The notes under the pieces are model-generated. The model made no database searches, was not told the origin of the DNA, and was given only the letters and a program-made list of their open reading frames with translations. 64,000 nt of DNA from Rhodamnia argentea (Eukaryota > Streptophyta > Magnoliopsida > Myrtales > Myrtaceae), in the NCBI RefSeq assembly GCF_020921035.1, contig NC_063156.1:26274283-26338282 (forward strand), in the 5' to 3' direction. A program made the position numbers and the translations under genes. Position 1 is the stretch's first letter; every line of letters starts with the position of its first letter. This document shows, piece after piece, positions 1-13,200 of this stretch.

Positions 1-468
1 CTTCTCTCTCTATCTATTTCTTCCTTTTATTATCATGCTAATATATTTCGGTTTTTTTCAAAGACAGACATTCATCTAATTTTACATATATTAAATAAGG
101 GAGCCTACGTTATCAAAGTATGACCAACTACTTTTATAACTGTCTTAACCATGTTTCTCAAATGTTTTTTCAGTGACATTAACATTATTTCGACGCCAAG
201 GGAACGCAAGTAGTGGATAAGCGTGATGAAATCAAAAGCCCTTCCCGAAAGTCCAAAGTACGTTCCGGACATGATTATTGCACGGCCTATGAGCGTGGAT
301 TAGCTCCTGGTGAAATTCGATATTTCATTGTGCGGAACATCATGACTCGACTCCACCAACTTTCCTTTTGCCCTCTGAAAATACGACGCCTGTCGAATGG
401 GAAAAAGACAGATCGAAGCACTACCTGGTTTGTCTAGCTACAATGGCCATGCGTGGAAATAATGAACA
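1..468. other. Intergenic, no gene recognised
   Basis: AT-rich sequence. A 74-codon open frame at 213-437 has no recognisable domain, no flanking exon and no clear promoter, so I do not call it a gene. Confidence 0.5.
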
Positions 469-1434
469 GGAAATTATCAAAAAAAATTTCAATTTATTAT
501 AATTATATCAATTTAATTTTAAATTTTTATTTTATCGATTCAGTACTAAACTTTTTGTAATTGTACTAATTCAGCCCATTCGATTAATTTTGACCCGCCA
601 ACACCGACGTGGACGCCGGCCAGTACCAATCATCCGATAATATAATATTATAATATTTTTTAATTTTTTTTCTTTATTTTATTTTCTTCTTCTGTTCTTT
701 CTTTCATCTTCTTCCTCCAGTCTCTTTTAGGATTTTCGAACTGGGGTTCTTTAGCCAGAGGTGACAGCCGGCCACTAGAGTCTCGCTACCTCCGACAACT
801 GCCCTCATGAGATCGAATTTGCTGCATGGGAATACGAAAACAGAGATGACCACATGGAAGACAAGGAGAAAAGGAGGAAACTTGCTCTGTTTTTGCCGGT
901 GAAGGGCATTCCATCATTGACAAATTCCCCAAGCATTGCTCCGGAAGAGAGGGAGAATCAAGAACACAAGTGCAAACTTTTCACAGTGAGTGGGAGTTTC
1001 AATGGCGACCCATGTTGGGTGTTGCAGTTTCTGACACAAAGGGTCCTCTTCATCGTTGGGCTAGGTTGGCCAGGCGACAGCGAGGTCGCCCTCGCCGGCC
1101 CTTGGTGAGTCCAACCTCGCCAGTGGAGGACCATCGCCTTTGGCTAGTTGCCAGGGTTCCCTTTATTGTTAGGCTAGGTTAGTCGCACGACAGTGAGGTC
1201 GCCCTTGCCAGCCCCCGGCAAGTTCGACCTCACCAGTGGCTGGCCGTCTCCTCCGGCTGGTCATCGATGACCGACTAGAGGAAGAAGAGGGTTGAAAAAG
1301 AAGAAGAAAGAAAATACAAATAAAAAACTTAAAAAAATATTAAAATATTATCTCGTCGGCCGGCTAGCATCCACGTCGGTTGTCAGCCTGCCAAAATTTA
1401 CTCGGATAGACCGAATTGACACAATTGCAGAAAG
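469..1434. repeat. Long-inverted-repeat DNA transposon (MULE-like MITE family A)
   Basis: The left arm (about 470-640) and right arm (about 1340-1434) are degenerate inverted copies built around the family signature 'aattgtaccaattcag' and its complement. The arms enclose a GC-rich centre. Inside the centre, a stretch of roughly 50 bp at about 1058 recurs near 1171, giving an internal direct duplication of about 113 bp period. The open frames here follow the arms and centre and are not host genes. Assignment to the Mutator-like class rests on the 10-12 bp target duplications seen at better-preserved relatives at 8660 and 17827. Confidence 0.65.
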
Positions 1435-1619
1435 TCTCCCCCGGAATGGTGAAATCATGGTATTGCATTTTGTCGTGGGATTTTTGGTTTGTTTCTTGCA
1501 AGTGATTTCAAGATGGATGATGCCAGGATATAGAAACACGTGTACTAACTTAATATGTTTTGAAGGAAAACGATTGCACGAAACATTCGAGGATAGTAAT
1601 ATAAATGATCACTTAATTA

Positions 1620-1840
1620 TGGTTCAATATGCAATGTTGTCCTAGACTTTTAATCTGTTCAATGTGGTTCGAACTATTGGTGAATATTCGATGTAGTCTC
1701 TAAACTATATGAAAATATAAAAAACGAAAGACCACATTGAATATTAGACCAAATTTCAGGGACCGCTTTGAACAAATTAAAAGTTCGGGGACGACATTAC
1801 ACCTTGGACTAAAATTCAGGAACCATTTTTGTCATTTTTC
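1620..1840. repeat. Short inverted-repeat element (MITE)
   Basis: The left part carries 'acttttaatctgttcaatg' and the right part carries an inverted match around 'gaacaaattaaaagt'. This gives a roughly 220 bp element with complementary ends. No coding capacity. Boundaries are approximate. Confidence 0.5.
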
Positions 1841-2555
1841 CAAACATTAACACGAGCAACTTCGTACATCGGTCTATATAAGTGCCCCGAGCAATGGACT
1901 ATCTTCATGTTATGAGTACTTACATTAGTAAATCAAGATTTTTGGGTTTATTTAGAGAGCAGTGAAAGAAAAGGGTTTCCCTAACAACTTAGGAATGCCA
2001 GAGTGTATGTAAAGCCCTTGTCTGGGGCAAAATCAAACATACACGGCAGCGAGAAGATGCTCGTACTCGTCTATGTCGGCCATTGTCATCGTGACGCATA
2101 CTCGGACACGATACGATAATGAGTCATTTTGGGTTTAGAATGGCAAATTGCACATTCTCAGGCACGATGGTAGTGCTGGTCCATAGAGGTGTGAGGTTAT
2201 GTCACCAAAGGAGAGAAAAGGGCAAAAGGGAAGAGAAAGAGGACAAAGCATGCATGCATCATCACGAATCTGAGAGGTAAAAAAAGCAAAGTGGAAAAGG
2301 AAGGATTGCAAATGGATGCGGCGATCGACCACCAACCTTTCCTTGAAAGCTGCATGTGTTAAAAGATGTTGAAATTTGATTCTAGATGTATGCACATGAT
2401 CGCATTTCGGATAAGGTGGGAATTTTTTTTTTTTTTGTTCTTTTGTTGCATGAATGAATGTATGTCATTGCAGTTCCATCCAGCATCTTGAATCCAATCC
2501 AAAGGCCAAAATCGTTTCTCTTTCTCCAATATCAACCCTTTTTTAAAATCAAAAA
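1841..2555. other. Intergenic, no gene recognised
   Basis: Includes a TATA-like 'tctatataagtg' near 1873, but no protein-like open frame follows it. Nothing else is supported. Confidence 0.4.
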
Positions 2556-3192
2556 AATTACAAAAAAAATAAAATCGTAAATCTATTGCAATTATGCCAA
2601 TTCAATCCTAAGTATTTTCACATTTTGCCAATTGGGCTCATCCGGCAAATTTTGACAGGAAATTGATGACATGGACGCTGATTGTCCACCGATTGTCTTA
2701 CATGGCATTGTCAGTCTTGACGTGGATTATTTTCTGCCCCTTTTTTTTCCTTTATTGTTTAGGCTAGGCAAGAGGTCACTAGCCAATAGGCGAGGGCAAC
2801 GAGGGTGGCGGTCCTCGCTCCCACGGCCCTCGCCCAATGGCTGGCGACCTCTTTGTGAGCGAGGGCTACAACCCTCGCTATGGCTAGCAAGGATCATGGC
2901 CCTTGCCGCGACCCTTGCCAGCAGCCCGTGAAGGTCGCTAGGCCTTGGCTAGTGGTTGGCGTCCTCTTGCCAACCTCAATAATAACAAAAGGGAAAGACC
3001 AAAAAAACTAATAAAAAATGACAAAAATTTCCACGTCAGTATTGGCGGTGCCACGTAGGACGATCGACGTTCATGTCATTAATTTCTTAACGAAAATTGG
3101 CCAAATAGACTCAACTGAAAAAATGTGAAAAGATTAAGGACTGAAATTGTACAATTGTAATAGGTTTTGTGACTTTTTTTGGTAATTTTTCC
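2556..3192. repeat. MULE-like MITE, family A
   Basis: The left end starts 'aaaaattacaaaa' and continues with the 'ctattgcaattatgcc' signature. The right end is its inverted counterpart, finishing 'ttggtaatttttccc'. The centre (about 2760-2960) is GC-rich with repeated 'gcgagggc' words that give spurious open frames. Confidence 0.65.
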
Positions 3193-4495
3193 CTTTTAAT
3201 CCAAAATTAATCCTATGAATAAACAAATTAATACAAAAAATTGCCTTGTATAGTGACATATAAATTACAATTAGTGGATAAGTTTAGACAAGCAAGTGAT
3301 AATTAAATCAATTTGAACGCCAAACCCTTTTTGTATCTCAAACATTGTCCTTTGATCAAACCCATCACCACAAAAAGCGTCGCCATTACTTTGCCAACCA
3401 ATCATCTTCCTCACGAAGGCACCTCCATGCAAAATGCTGTCGCTTGAATGACCTCTCGATGCATCCCATCCAACTTGGTTTTTAATTTGACATTGAAAGG
3501 AAAGAATTAGGGTTTCTCTCTACTTTCAGTTGGGTGGTCTCATCGGTCCCTCCCATGTATAACCCCAATTGGTCCGGACTTGTTGGTATCTAATACAGGT
3601 ATTGAGCGGTCTTACGCCTTTCTCACATCAAAAGTTAGCTCAAAGGGAGAGACTTCTCCTCGTACTTATAAGCTCACCATCTACCCTTTTCACAATCAAT
3701 GTGGGATATCCGCAACACTTTTGATTTAAATTTGACATATGCTTCAATTACAAAATTGAGAAGAGAGGTACATATTGACTTTGTTGGCTATTCCACTTAT
3801 GTTATGTATCTCAGCACAAGAAATTGTATCAAGCAAAAGTTTAAGGGAAAGAAAGTACTTGGATGCAAGGTTGGCTTTATGCTGTTTATAAAGATATTGG
3901 TATACGAAAACTGATGTGCTTATCTTATGCATTGCTTACCGCGAATAGGAACATATTCATAATCTTGAAACCAAGAATGATATCCTATTACATGAAATCT
4001 GGTACATAGATTTGGTACTTTTGACATTACTCTTAGTTTCAACACACATGATGTTTCACTTTGAGAGAAAAATTTCCTTTGTAAATTCGTCCGCACGAAA
4101 GATTTGCTCAGATATTCGACAGAATTATTGCATCCGACGCAAATTAGCAAACCTTTAGTCGCATGAAGCATTTGTGTTTCCGACCAGTTTTGTCCTCTAG
4201 GCCTCCCAGTGTGGACATGATATCAGCAACACACATTTTGCTCCAACTTGGTGACTGTGATGTGCAGGAGGTGACAAACAAAAGGACATGAAAATCCAAC
4301 CCAAGATTCCTAATGAAAAGACTAATAAGCATACATAAAATCATCTACAAGATTTGTATACAAGCACACACGAGAGATCGTGAGCGAGCATTTAAATATG
4401 CAGGTCTTAGAGCCTATCCTGTTTGTTCTACATGCCGATTTCGTGGATCGGTTTCCGTATAATCGAGTATTATTTAGCCGAATATGAATCTTTTT
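3193..4495. other. Intergenic region upstream of GH3
   Basis: No gene recognised. Around 3615-3705 there is a dispersed repeat ending in 'caatgtgggat' whose relative occurs near 57765-57855. Several short open frames on both strands show no recognisable domain. Confidence 0.45.
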
Positions 4496-4500
4496 CTCCC

Positions 4501-4508
4501 TATAAATA
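4501..4508 (+). promoter_or_regulatory. TATA box of the GH3 gene
   Basis: 'tataaata' lies about 120 bp before the proposed GH3 start codon and is preceded by a pyrimidine run. I did not find a TGTCTC auxin-response core close to it, so auxin inducibility cannot be read from the sequence. Confidence 0.6.
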
Positions 4509-4623
4509 GTGCTGCTCCGCAGAACTATTCAAATAGAGTGATCTAGCTTCCTCACTGGGTCTTCTTCTCCATAGATCCCCACTTATTTTGCTCTCTCTAT
4601 ACCTTCTCTACTTATACACACAA

Positions 4624-7600
4624 ATGGATGGCAAGAAATTGGAGTACAAAGGAGAGGCTGCACTAAAAGAGATAGAGAGGCTCACATCTGAGGCCGACAT
4701 TGTCCAGCAAAACCTTCTGCAGGAGATCTTAGGGCAAAACCAGAGAACCGAGTACTTGAGCAGGTTCTCGAGAGGGTCGGCAATGGACACTTGCGAGTTC
4801 AAGAACTCGGTCCCTGTGATCACTTACAAGGCCATCCAACCTTACATCAGAAGAATTGCTCATGGTGAAGATTCCTCTCTAATCACTGGAAAACCCATCA
4901 CTGAAATGTTATGCAGGTCTCTCTCTAGTATTTGTCTCAGCTCTAATTTTCTCTGTCTTAAATCTGTTTTTGAGTTAATTCATGATCAAAGAATGTCGGT
5001 TGTGTAATCTGTATAGCTCAGGGACTTCTGCTGGAGAGCCCAAGATGATGCCATCGATCGAGGAGGACATTGACCGAAGGACCTTTCTTTATAATCTCAT
5101 CATGCCAATTATGAACCGGTTAATTAATATGATTTTTCCTTTTCCCTGCTCTTTCTTCACAGTTATCGAGCATCTGTAAATGTATTTTTTTCATCTTTAT
5201 ACTGTCTGTGAAAAGAATAATTCTTCGGACATATGCGTTTTCATTTTTGCCTTGGATACATGACATGGGAAATCAAATTTTAGGTATCTCGCGGGGCTCG
5301 ACGAGGGCAAGGCCATGTACTTGTGCTTCGTCAAGGCGGAGAGGTCCACCCCGTGCGGCCTGCCCGCCCGGACCGTGCTCACGAGCTACTACAAGAGCAA
5401 CCACTTCAAGCACCGGGCTGCCGACGCGTACCACGACTTCACGAGCCCATATGCAGCCATCCTGTGTGACGATGGCGACCAGAGCATGTACTGTCAGCTC
5501 CTGTCGGGTCTCGTGCATCGGTGCCAGGTCCTACGGCTCGGCGCGGTCTTTGCTTCAGCGTTCCTTCGTGCCGTATCGTTCCTCGAGCGCAATTGGGGCC
5601 GCATGTGCGACCACATAGCCGCTGGCCATCTAGACCCCTTCATCACCGACCCTGAGTGCCGATCCTCCATGTCAAGCATGCTGCCGTCGCCGAACCCTAC
5701 CCTCGCAGCCGAGATTCGGGAAATCTGCAGCTGTCCAACGTGGAAGGGGATATTGTGCCGGCTTTGGCCAAGGGCAAAGTACATTGAGGCCGTCGTGACG
5801 GGTTCGATGGCGCAATACATACCGGCCCTCAAGTACTACAGCGAGGGGAAGCTGCCGTTGGTGTGCACGATGTACGCCTCGTCGGAATGCTACTTCGGGG
5901 TCAACTTGAGGCCGCTGTGCGACCCGCACGACGTCGTGTTCACGCTACTGCCCAACATGGGCTACTTCGAGTTCATACCCTTGGGGGGGAATGGGACGCT
6001 GGTGATGGACATTGACGAGGACGAGGAGGTGTCCGGTCGCAAGCTGGTGGACTTGGTTAATGTCCGGGTCGGGTGCTATTATGAGCTCGTGGTCACCACA
6101 TTTGCTGGTGAGCATATTCTTTTACTTTAATCCCGTGTCTGTAGGATCATATCATGTTCTTTTGAGAATATGATGTCACTTCGGCTTGAAATTATTGCAC
6201 TCTTATCATGCAAAAGAATATGGTGTGATCAATCACTTCTGTGTATCCATCTTTATTCTCTAGCTTTACTGTACGGACAATCTCGTTAATCATGCTAATC
6301 TCGTATTAACGCAACATTCCTTTGGTTTATGTGAGTTTCCTCAAACTTTCGATAATGCTTAGAACGATATTTAATTCTTTTTTTAGAAACAAAGATAGGT
6401 ACACTGGGAAAATATCAAAAAAAAATTCCCACATTCCATTCTCATATCAATTTGCATCTTGAGTTTTTTAAAACCTACAATTAGCATCTCAAGTTGTATC
6501 TAATGGTCCTGAGGGCGTAGTGTCGGTCGGGATCAATGGTAGCACCACGGTTCTGATGGTGCGAGCCCAGGGTGGAGAGAGAGCAAGGGCGAGAGAAAGA
6601 GGGAATGAATTTGGGAATTTCTTAAACCCGAGATGTAAATTGATATAGGTGTAAAAAGTGGAGATGGTATTTGAAATTTTCTATAGTCCTTTTATTCGGG
6701 ATAAAGTTGGTTCTTGAGAAATTTATAAACGCTGCGCATTAATTCATAGAGCAAAAGACCTTTTTACCCTTCTTTCTTTAGTGTCAATCCACGAAAAGCA
6801 ATTTTCCTTTCTCCCGTTCTTAATGTTTGCTTGAAGTGAGTGGAAGGAGGAGGACTAATATGGATGGATATTTTTTTTGTTTTTTTCACTTGATAGTTCA
6901 ATAAAGGTACATTAGGTAAAGGAAAAGTCTACCATGACCGTCCCCCCAATTCTGACGGTGGGACCACAAACTTGTTTTGGTGAAACCGGATCACTTGCTG
7001 ATCCGACTTCACCCTTTTCACTGTCATATTTTTTTCCTTTTTTAAAATTGAGACCTAAAATTAAAAAATAAAATTATAAGAAAAAAATTATTCTACATAC
7101 CATCTCCGTCTATTTTGCATGAAACACTTATTGATCGGGAGATCGTGTGGTCAAAAGTGTTATTCTTTTAAAGGGTTAGCTTTTGTGATTTTGCAATATT
7201 TGGGCCATTTTTTATAATTAACTTAGGAAATTTTGTCAACCGGTTGCCCAAATAAGTCCCACTAACATAATCTTATAAAAGCACCGTTACAAACGGTGCC
7301 GTCAGCTTAACGGGGCTCCTTTTTAAATACGATGATTTGAAAGTTGATTGGGCTTGCTCCTGTGCATTATTTTGATTCCTCTCCACATGTTTCCTGTAAT
7401 AAATGATCCAAAACACTAAAAATCACTCCTTTAGCGTTTTATATGTGTTGTAAATGTCAATTTTCAGGGCTCTACCGGTATCGAATCGGGGATGTGCTCC
7501 AGGTGACCGGCTTCCACAACCGCGCCCCGCAATTCCGATTCATTTGCCGGAGGAACGTCGTCCTCAGCATCGACAACGACAAGACGAACGAGGAAGACCT

Positions 7601-8069
7601 CCACAAGAGCATCACGGCGGCCAAAAAACTGCTAGAGCCTCACGACGCCCTCCTCGTGGAATACACGAGTCGCGTGGACCCTTCATCCGTCCCGGGGCAC
7701 TATGTCCTCTACTGGGAAATCAAGCATCACCGCAGATCGCCGTCGTCGGCTTCGTCAGATGATTCAGCGGCGAACAAGCCATCCCTCGACCATCGCGTGC
7801 TCGAGGAATGCTGCATCGTCGTGGAAGAAGAGCTGGACTACGTCTACAGGCGGTGTCGCTCCAACGACAGATCGGTCGGGCCGCTCGAGATCAGGGTCGT
7901 GAGTCCCGGGACGTTCGAATTATTGATGGACTTCTTCATAAGCCAAGGAGGGTCCATTAATCAGTACAAGACTCCTAGGTGCATAAAGTCCAGCGCTGCC
8001 CTGGAATTGCTTGATGGTAAGGTGGAGGCCTCTTTCTTCAGCCCTAGAGATCCAACATGGAGACCTTGA
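4624..8069 (+). CDS. GH3.17: GH3 family acyl-acid-amido synthetase (GH3.17-like)
   Basis: Four exons: 4624-4916, 5017-5118, 5284-6107 and 7468-8069, giving 606 residues, the usual GH3 length. All junctions are GT-AG and in phase. GH3 enzymes adenylate a carboxylic acid such as indole-3-acetic acid and join it to an amino acid in the cytosol, lowering free auxin. The three nucleotide-binding motifs are visible: SSGTSAG (about residues 98-104), YASSE (about 329), and [16 protein letters not shown] at the start of exon 4. The C-terminal domain is complete, including [10 protein letters not shown]. Overall wording is closest to the Arabidopsis GH3.17 subgroup as I remember it. An in-frame Met exists 12 codons upstream (4588), but 4624 gives the family-like N-terminus. 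Exons 3 and 4 are clearly more GC-rich than exon 1. Substrate preference is inferred from the family only. Confidence 0.93.
6405..6690. repeat. MITE inside GH3 intron 3
   Basis: The 1.36 kb intron holds an inverted pair: 'catatcaatttgcatcttgag' style sequence near 6440 and its complement-like partner near 6625-6650 ('gatgtaaattgatata'). The GC-richer centre contains a purine tract. It does not touch the splice sites. Confidence 0.55.
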
Positions 8070-8649
8070 AATTGAGTTGGAACTTGAGAGCACGCGACCT
8101 TAATGATGCAATTAGTCCAAATGCTCTCAATGCATCAATAATTCAACATTCATGAAGTAATGTAGGACCTCAATGCTCTCGTGCTGATGTCAAAATGGAC
8201 CATCCTGACGTCAAAGTGGAGCTAATTAAGTTTACTTGCTTTGCCATTGGAAATTATCATTTTCTCTGAAAGATTGCGCTATTTGAGTCAACCTCATGAA
8301 GGGTTCTGGTCTTTAGACAAACTGTTGGCGTTTCATATATTTAGTTAAACAAATTCTAACTGGATAGGCTGTGAATTTCTGCTGAAAGTTACGAGGCTTT
8401 GCTCACTGACAGTGCTAGGATTCGAGAAACTATTTGGTCTGTAAAACAGATCACATGTCGAATACTCCTGTACTCTTGACGAGATGTCCGTTAGCATGAA
8501 AATGAGCAGTGAAACATCGATGGAGCGTGAAGAGTGCGACGACCACCGGCTATTCAAGAATACATAACACAGGAGGATCTGCTCTAGTAATGGGGAGTCC
8601 AAAAAACATCGGCCAAAGCCTTTGCTTGAAGTTGAGGATTGGCTGACAT
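8070..8649. other. GH3 3' flank
   Basis: Probably includes the GH3 3' untranslated region. No gene or repeat is recognised in it. Confidence 0.4.
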
Positions 8650-8659
8650 TGTAAAATTT

Positions 8660-9069
8660 GGGAAAATTACCAAGAAAGTTTTAACTTATTGCATTTGTGC
8701 CAATTCAGTTTCAAATTTATTTTTTTTGCCGATTCAGTCATAAACATTTTGCAATTGCGTCAATTCAGTCCATCCGGCGAATTTTGGCCACCCGGCAAAG
8801 TCATGGACGCCGACAAACCGAGGTTCGACGACCAGCTAGAGGAAGAAGAGGGAAGGGAAGAAAAAAAGGGAAAAAGAAAATAAAAAAATTCAGAGAGATA
8901 TTAAAATATTATGTCATCGGCCGGTAGGCATCCAAAATAGCGTCGGTCGGCCAAAATTCGATGGATGGACTGAATTGAGATTTAGGACTAACTCAACAAA
9001 AAAAAAAAAAGTTTAGGACTGAATTGATATAATTCCAATAAGTTTAAGACTTTTTTGATAATTTTCTCC
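8660..9069. repeat. MULE-like MITE, family A, with target duplication
   Basis: Terminal sequence 'gggaaaattacc' at the left is mirrored by 'gataattttctcc' at the right. The flanking 10-mers 'tgtaaaattt' (8650-8659) and 'tttaaaattt' (9070-9079) match except for one base. A 9-11 bp duplication with long terminal inverted repeats is typical of Mutator-like elements. At 410 bp it is one of the best-delimited copies in the window. Confidence 0.75.
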
Positions 9070-9079
9070 TTTAAAATTT

Positions 9080-10255
9080 CATCATATGACAGGAAGTGCT
9101 TGATTTCTAGTATCTTGATACAAACAAAAGGCCCATATGATTGGAAGAAGACTGTCCGAGAGTGTGCCCCGACATGCGGATGGCCTTTTCATTGCAAGAC
9201 TTTTGCAAGGGGAATGGAGGATGGACATGGGAGCAAGATCAAGGAGGAAAGTTCATGCAGGAAGTTCACTGTGTATCCGTGTTGATGAAACGGAGGAGAC
9301 AACTAGGTGAAGGAACAAGAGCTTTATGCTTACCCCAATAAAACTTTGTAGCACGGAAGATTGACAACATTCCTCAGAGAAAATAGGGTCAGTTTCGCAT
9401 AACAGATGGGACATCTCCGTACTCGAGTGAAAATTTTGATGGACTGCCCTCTACTTCTATAATCTCCTTCTGATAGAGACGAGGTTCGATCCTTGTCTCA
9501 AGTGTGTCAAACCATTTGCGGAGAGTTCAAAAGTGGACCGCCAACCCCCTTTTGCGTGACCAATCAAGTAGCCATGATGCAGATGATATGTGCTCCTTTC
9601 AAGCGATATCCAATCCAGGACATAAAATGCAACAAGAAGAAAGACAAAATCTCTCAATCATCACTGAAATAGCACATTTTAGCAAGCTTTTGTCCTGCCT
9701 TATTTTTCTTGATACAGATACATCTTCACACATTAGAAAAATATCAAATCCATGGTGTCCTAGGACTCGAATTCCATATCCTCCTAGAGGGCGCACTCCA
9801 TTCTAATCCCGGGGACAACCATTTTCTTCTGTTGAAACAGTAACAGCAGTTGACACGGCACATGTAACAACTTCAATGGCAGAAAGAAGCTTGTGGTAGC
9901 CAACCAGTTCGGACCACTACGGGGGGCAAAAGAATCTCAATTGCCATCGAATCTCTCTGCTCAGGAGATTGTTTAACCTTAGAGCTATGGCTTTGATTGT
10001 CGAACATCGTCATTTCTTGCCAGAGCTTTTTCTTGAGCAAGGCCTAGCTAAATATAGAAGCTAAAGGGAATAATATGCTGTGTACTCAAGCAGGAAGAAA
10101 GCCCTGCACCATAAGAGTGCCTTAGCCATCTTTTAAGTGTGGGGCTGGATTGGTGAATGGGGAAGTGCCAGTAAGTCCAAAACTTTTCAGCAAGATGAGT
10201 GGGGATAAATTGCGCGAGACATCTAATACAATGTGCTAATACCATTTACGATTTT
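9080..10255. other. Intergenic, no gene recognised
   Basis: Lies between the convergent GH3 and methyltransferase genes and probably includes 3' untranslated sequence of the latter. The short open frames here lack recognisable features. Confidence 0.4.
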
Positions 10256-13200
10256 TCAGAGTACTCTTACTAAAATATTGGAAAGGTATTCGCCTTCAGG
10301 GTAGGACGGGTCAATAGGGTGATCACATGCTGCTCCGCTCTGTCTCAGAATTGTGGCTCTTCTCCCAGCTGCTGATGCTGCGCCCTGAACATCATAGATA
10401 CCAGTCAAAAAAAGAAACTAACATCTTAGACAGTGGTCTAATAAAAACCTTCAAGAATGTATCGACATCACATACTGGCAAGGCAAATGCAACTTGCCAG
10501 AGCCTGATCAGCAAGAAATGCAGTTGATCTCGTGCCTGATTAAGAGAGCCAAAAGATTTCTCAAAACTACAGAAAAGAGGGTGCATTTAAGCACCCATTT
10601 TCTCTGGTTCTATTTTTCCGGTTCAACTTTATTCAATCAACATCATTCTGGTTAAAAGCTTCCTTATCTTCTGGTTTAGTTCAGGGGTGAGCAAGTCGGA
10701 CCGACCGAACGGGACCTGCCCGGACCGGTAGTCCGGTTCTCGGTTCCAGAGGGCTGCAGTCCGGTTCCTGGTTCCAGGGATACAGGACCAAACCGGACCG
10801 GTCGATTTTAATTTTTTTTGTTTTTTTAAACGTAGCCCTAATGTTTTCCTTTTTTCTTTCCGAGACCTCTTCTTTGCCCCCCTCAGACTCTCATGCCTCT
10901 CATGCCTTGCCCTTTTTCTCTCTCTCACGTTTCACGCCTCACCCTCTTTTTCATCCTTACTTCATGTTTTTGTGTGTTCTGTTGCAATTTTACTGCTTCT
11001 CATGATAAATTTCGTTCGATGGGTGTATTCTGCAAAATCTGAATGCAAAAACAAAATGTAAATCAGAGTGTCTATACTAGTGCATTTGTCTGTGCCCACA
11101 CAAACACATGTACTCGTGCTGGTGTGTTGTTGGTGCATGTGGAGAGCAAGCCCCTAGGCATTTCATGGCTTACTTCTGTTCTCAATGTCTCGTGATGCCT
11201 CTCACATGTGGGATGATTCTCTCCATTTAACTTTCAAAGGGCTTTCAAAATTGGGCTTGGTGCATCTTACTGGTTCCATTGGACCACTCAGGAGCTGAAC
11301 TGGACCAGCGGTCCAATCCCCGGTTCCGGAAATTGGGAACTGGGACCACCAGTCCGGTTCCCGATTCTTGAGGGGAACTAAACCGAATCGGGAACTGCTC
11401 ACCTCTAGTTTAGTTGGCACATTGTACTGCTGCCTCTTACTAGAGGAAGGTCCCATTATCATAAGGGCTCTCCACGTGCTGGGTGAGGTCCTATAATGAC
11501 AGCTACGTCTCTAACAGTCTTCAGTTTTACCAATGCTTTGGATCACCACATTCACCGCACAAATTTTGAACAATCGACAGGGACATAATTACATAACGGA
11601 TACAACATGAACTGGTGATATGCTTGCCTGAAGTGTCTTTATGAACATCCCACTCTGTGTCATAGCTCCCGAACATGAACAAGTCATAAGTAGTCCACCT
11701 TTCTTTGTCAATCTCATTGCCAGTGAGTTCAAATTTCTATACATGCCCGATGCACTTTTTAGAGCCTGAAAAATGACACTAAGCAAAATGAGTTGCTCAG
11801 CTCGCAATACCAAAGAATGGAAGCTGATGTGACTTTTCCCAAGCAAAGTTTGCAAAGCTCTCTAAGCGAATTTTCATTCCAGCAACAGTAAAATTGCCAC
11901 ATTAATAGTTAGCAGAACCCAGATTTATGGGCATCTTTAACTTGTCGATGAATGATAATACTGGAAGCATTGACAGTAGAAAACCACCATTAATAAGTAC
12001 AACCTGGAAGAGTAGTGTAATGTTTGTGAAAGTTGTTGGTAAAGAAGACACAGAACCAAGATGTTACAGGACCAGGTTGGCCAGAGTTCTTGAACTCAAT
12101 TTTCCTTCTGACAAGTCATTACCTCTGTGAAAGAGTAAGTTCCTACCGCTAGCTGAAATAGCATGCAATCGACATCTATGATTACTAAAACAATTTCACA
12201 TTTAAAATATGAACAGTAACTCGGTACCTTCTTCTTTGGAGCTAACTTTGGAGGGTCAAGTATGACTATATCCCATGACTCATTTCTTAATAAAGCACTC
12301 TTCATGAATACAGTTGCGTCTTCTTTTAAAAAAGATATCCTGGCTGGATCCAATCTATTAAGAGCAATATTTTCTCGAGCAAGCTCCAAAGCAGGCAATG
12401 ACGTATCAATACCTGAAATGATATGGATAATATTAAACTAGCTGCAAAAGTTCATCAGCCCAGGGTACCCCAATTGTAAAGAAAATGATATTGGCCATTG
12501 TAACTACCCATCTGAAATACTTAAGTCAACGTCACATCTTTATGAAGAGAAAGAAACATGATAGTACTTCAATGGAATCTCTCTTTATGGTTCACAAGGA
12601 TTCAAAGGGAAGTCCTTTTGCTAGAAACCCAAGCCAAAACTTAGATTACAAATTAAGGTTGACAGAAGAAAGAGGCAACTACACAGACTCCTTATTTTTT
12701 ACTGGAAATAGTTGTGCGAGACACATCTTCTCAATAGGCGAGTATTTGTTCTCTGCATCCACAATCGCTCCTACTACTGGTAGGGGTGATGACTTGTCTC
12801 ATGAGTACTCAGCCTAAATGACAGGCAACTTGTCCTCCTTTGTGAGGTAGGAACAAGGGACTCCCCAGCCTTTTACCACATCTCACATCACATCGACTAC
12901 CCCCAAGTCAGGGACAGAGGGAGCATCCTAAGCTTTCCGTCAAGCTTCATTAGATCCACCTTCCCTACGATGAATGATTTTCAGTTTTTTAGTAAAGTCT
13001 GCTCTTCTTTCCCATTGTACTATTCAGCCCTTTATAAGCTGCAATCCTAGACGTTATTTCTTACTAATAAGCATCTGTTAGTAGCACCTTGATCTCCTAC
13101 CACTTGCTCTATCAGATGTTTGTCCAAGGGCTAGCAATGGAGGATGTGAGACCAACAACTTCTTCTGATAGCTACTGGTCTCCAAGGTGTGCCCTCAGTC

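Noticed and set aside
854-1182. Open frames with basic, Arg-rich predicted peptides
   Set aside because: They lie wholly in the GC-rich centre of a MITE. Overlapping frames of similar quality exist, as expected from composition.
1868-1884. TATA-like promoter before a possible gene
   Set aside because: No protein-like frame or exon follows within the next kilobase.
4588-4623. Upstream Met as the GH3 start
   Set aside because: The extra residues are hydrophobic and unlike the family. The Met at 4624 gives the expected N-terminus.
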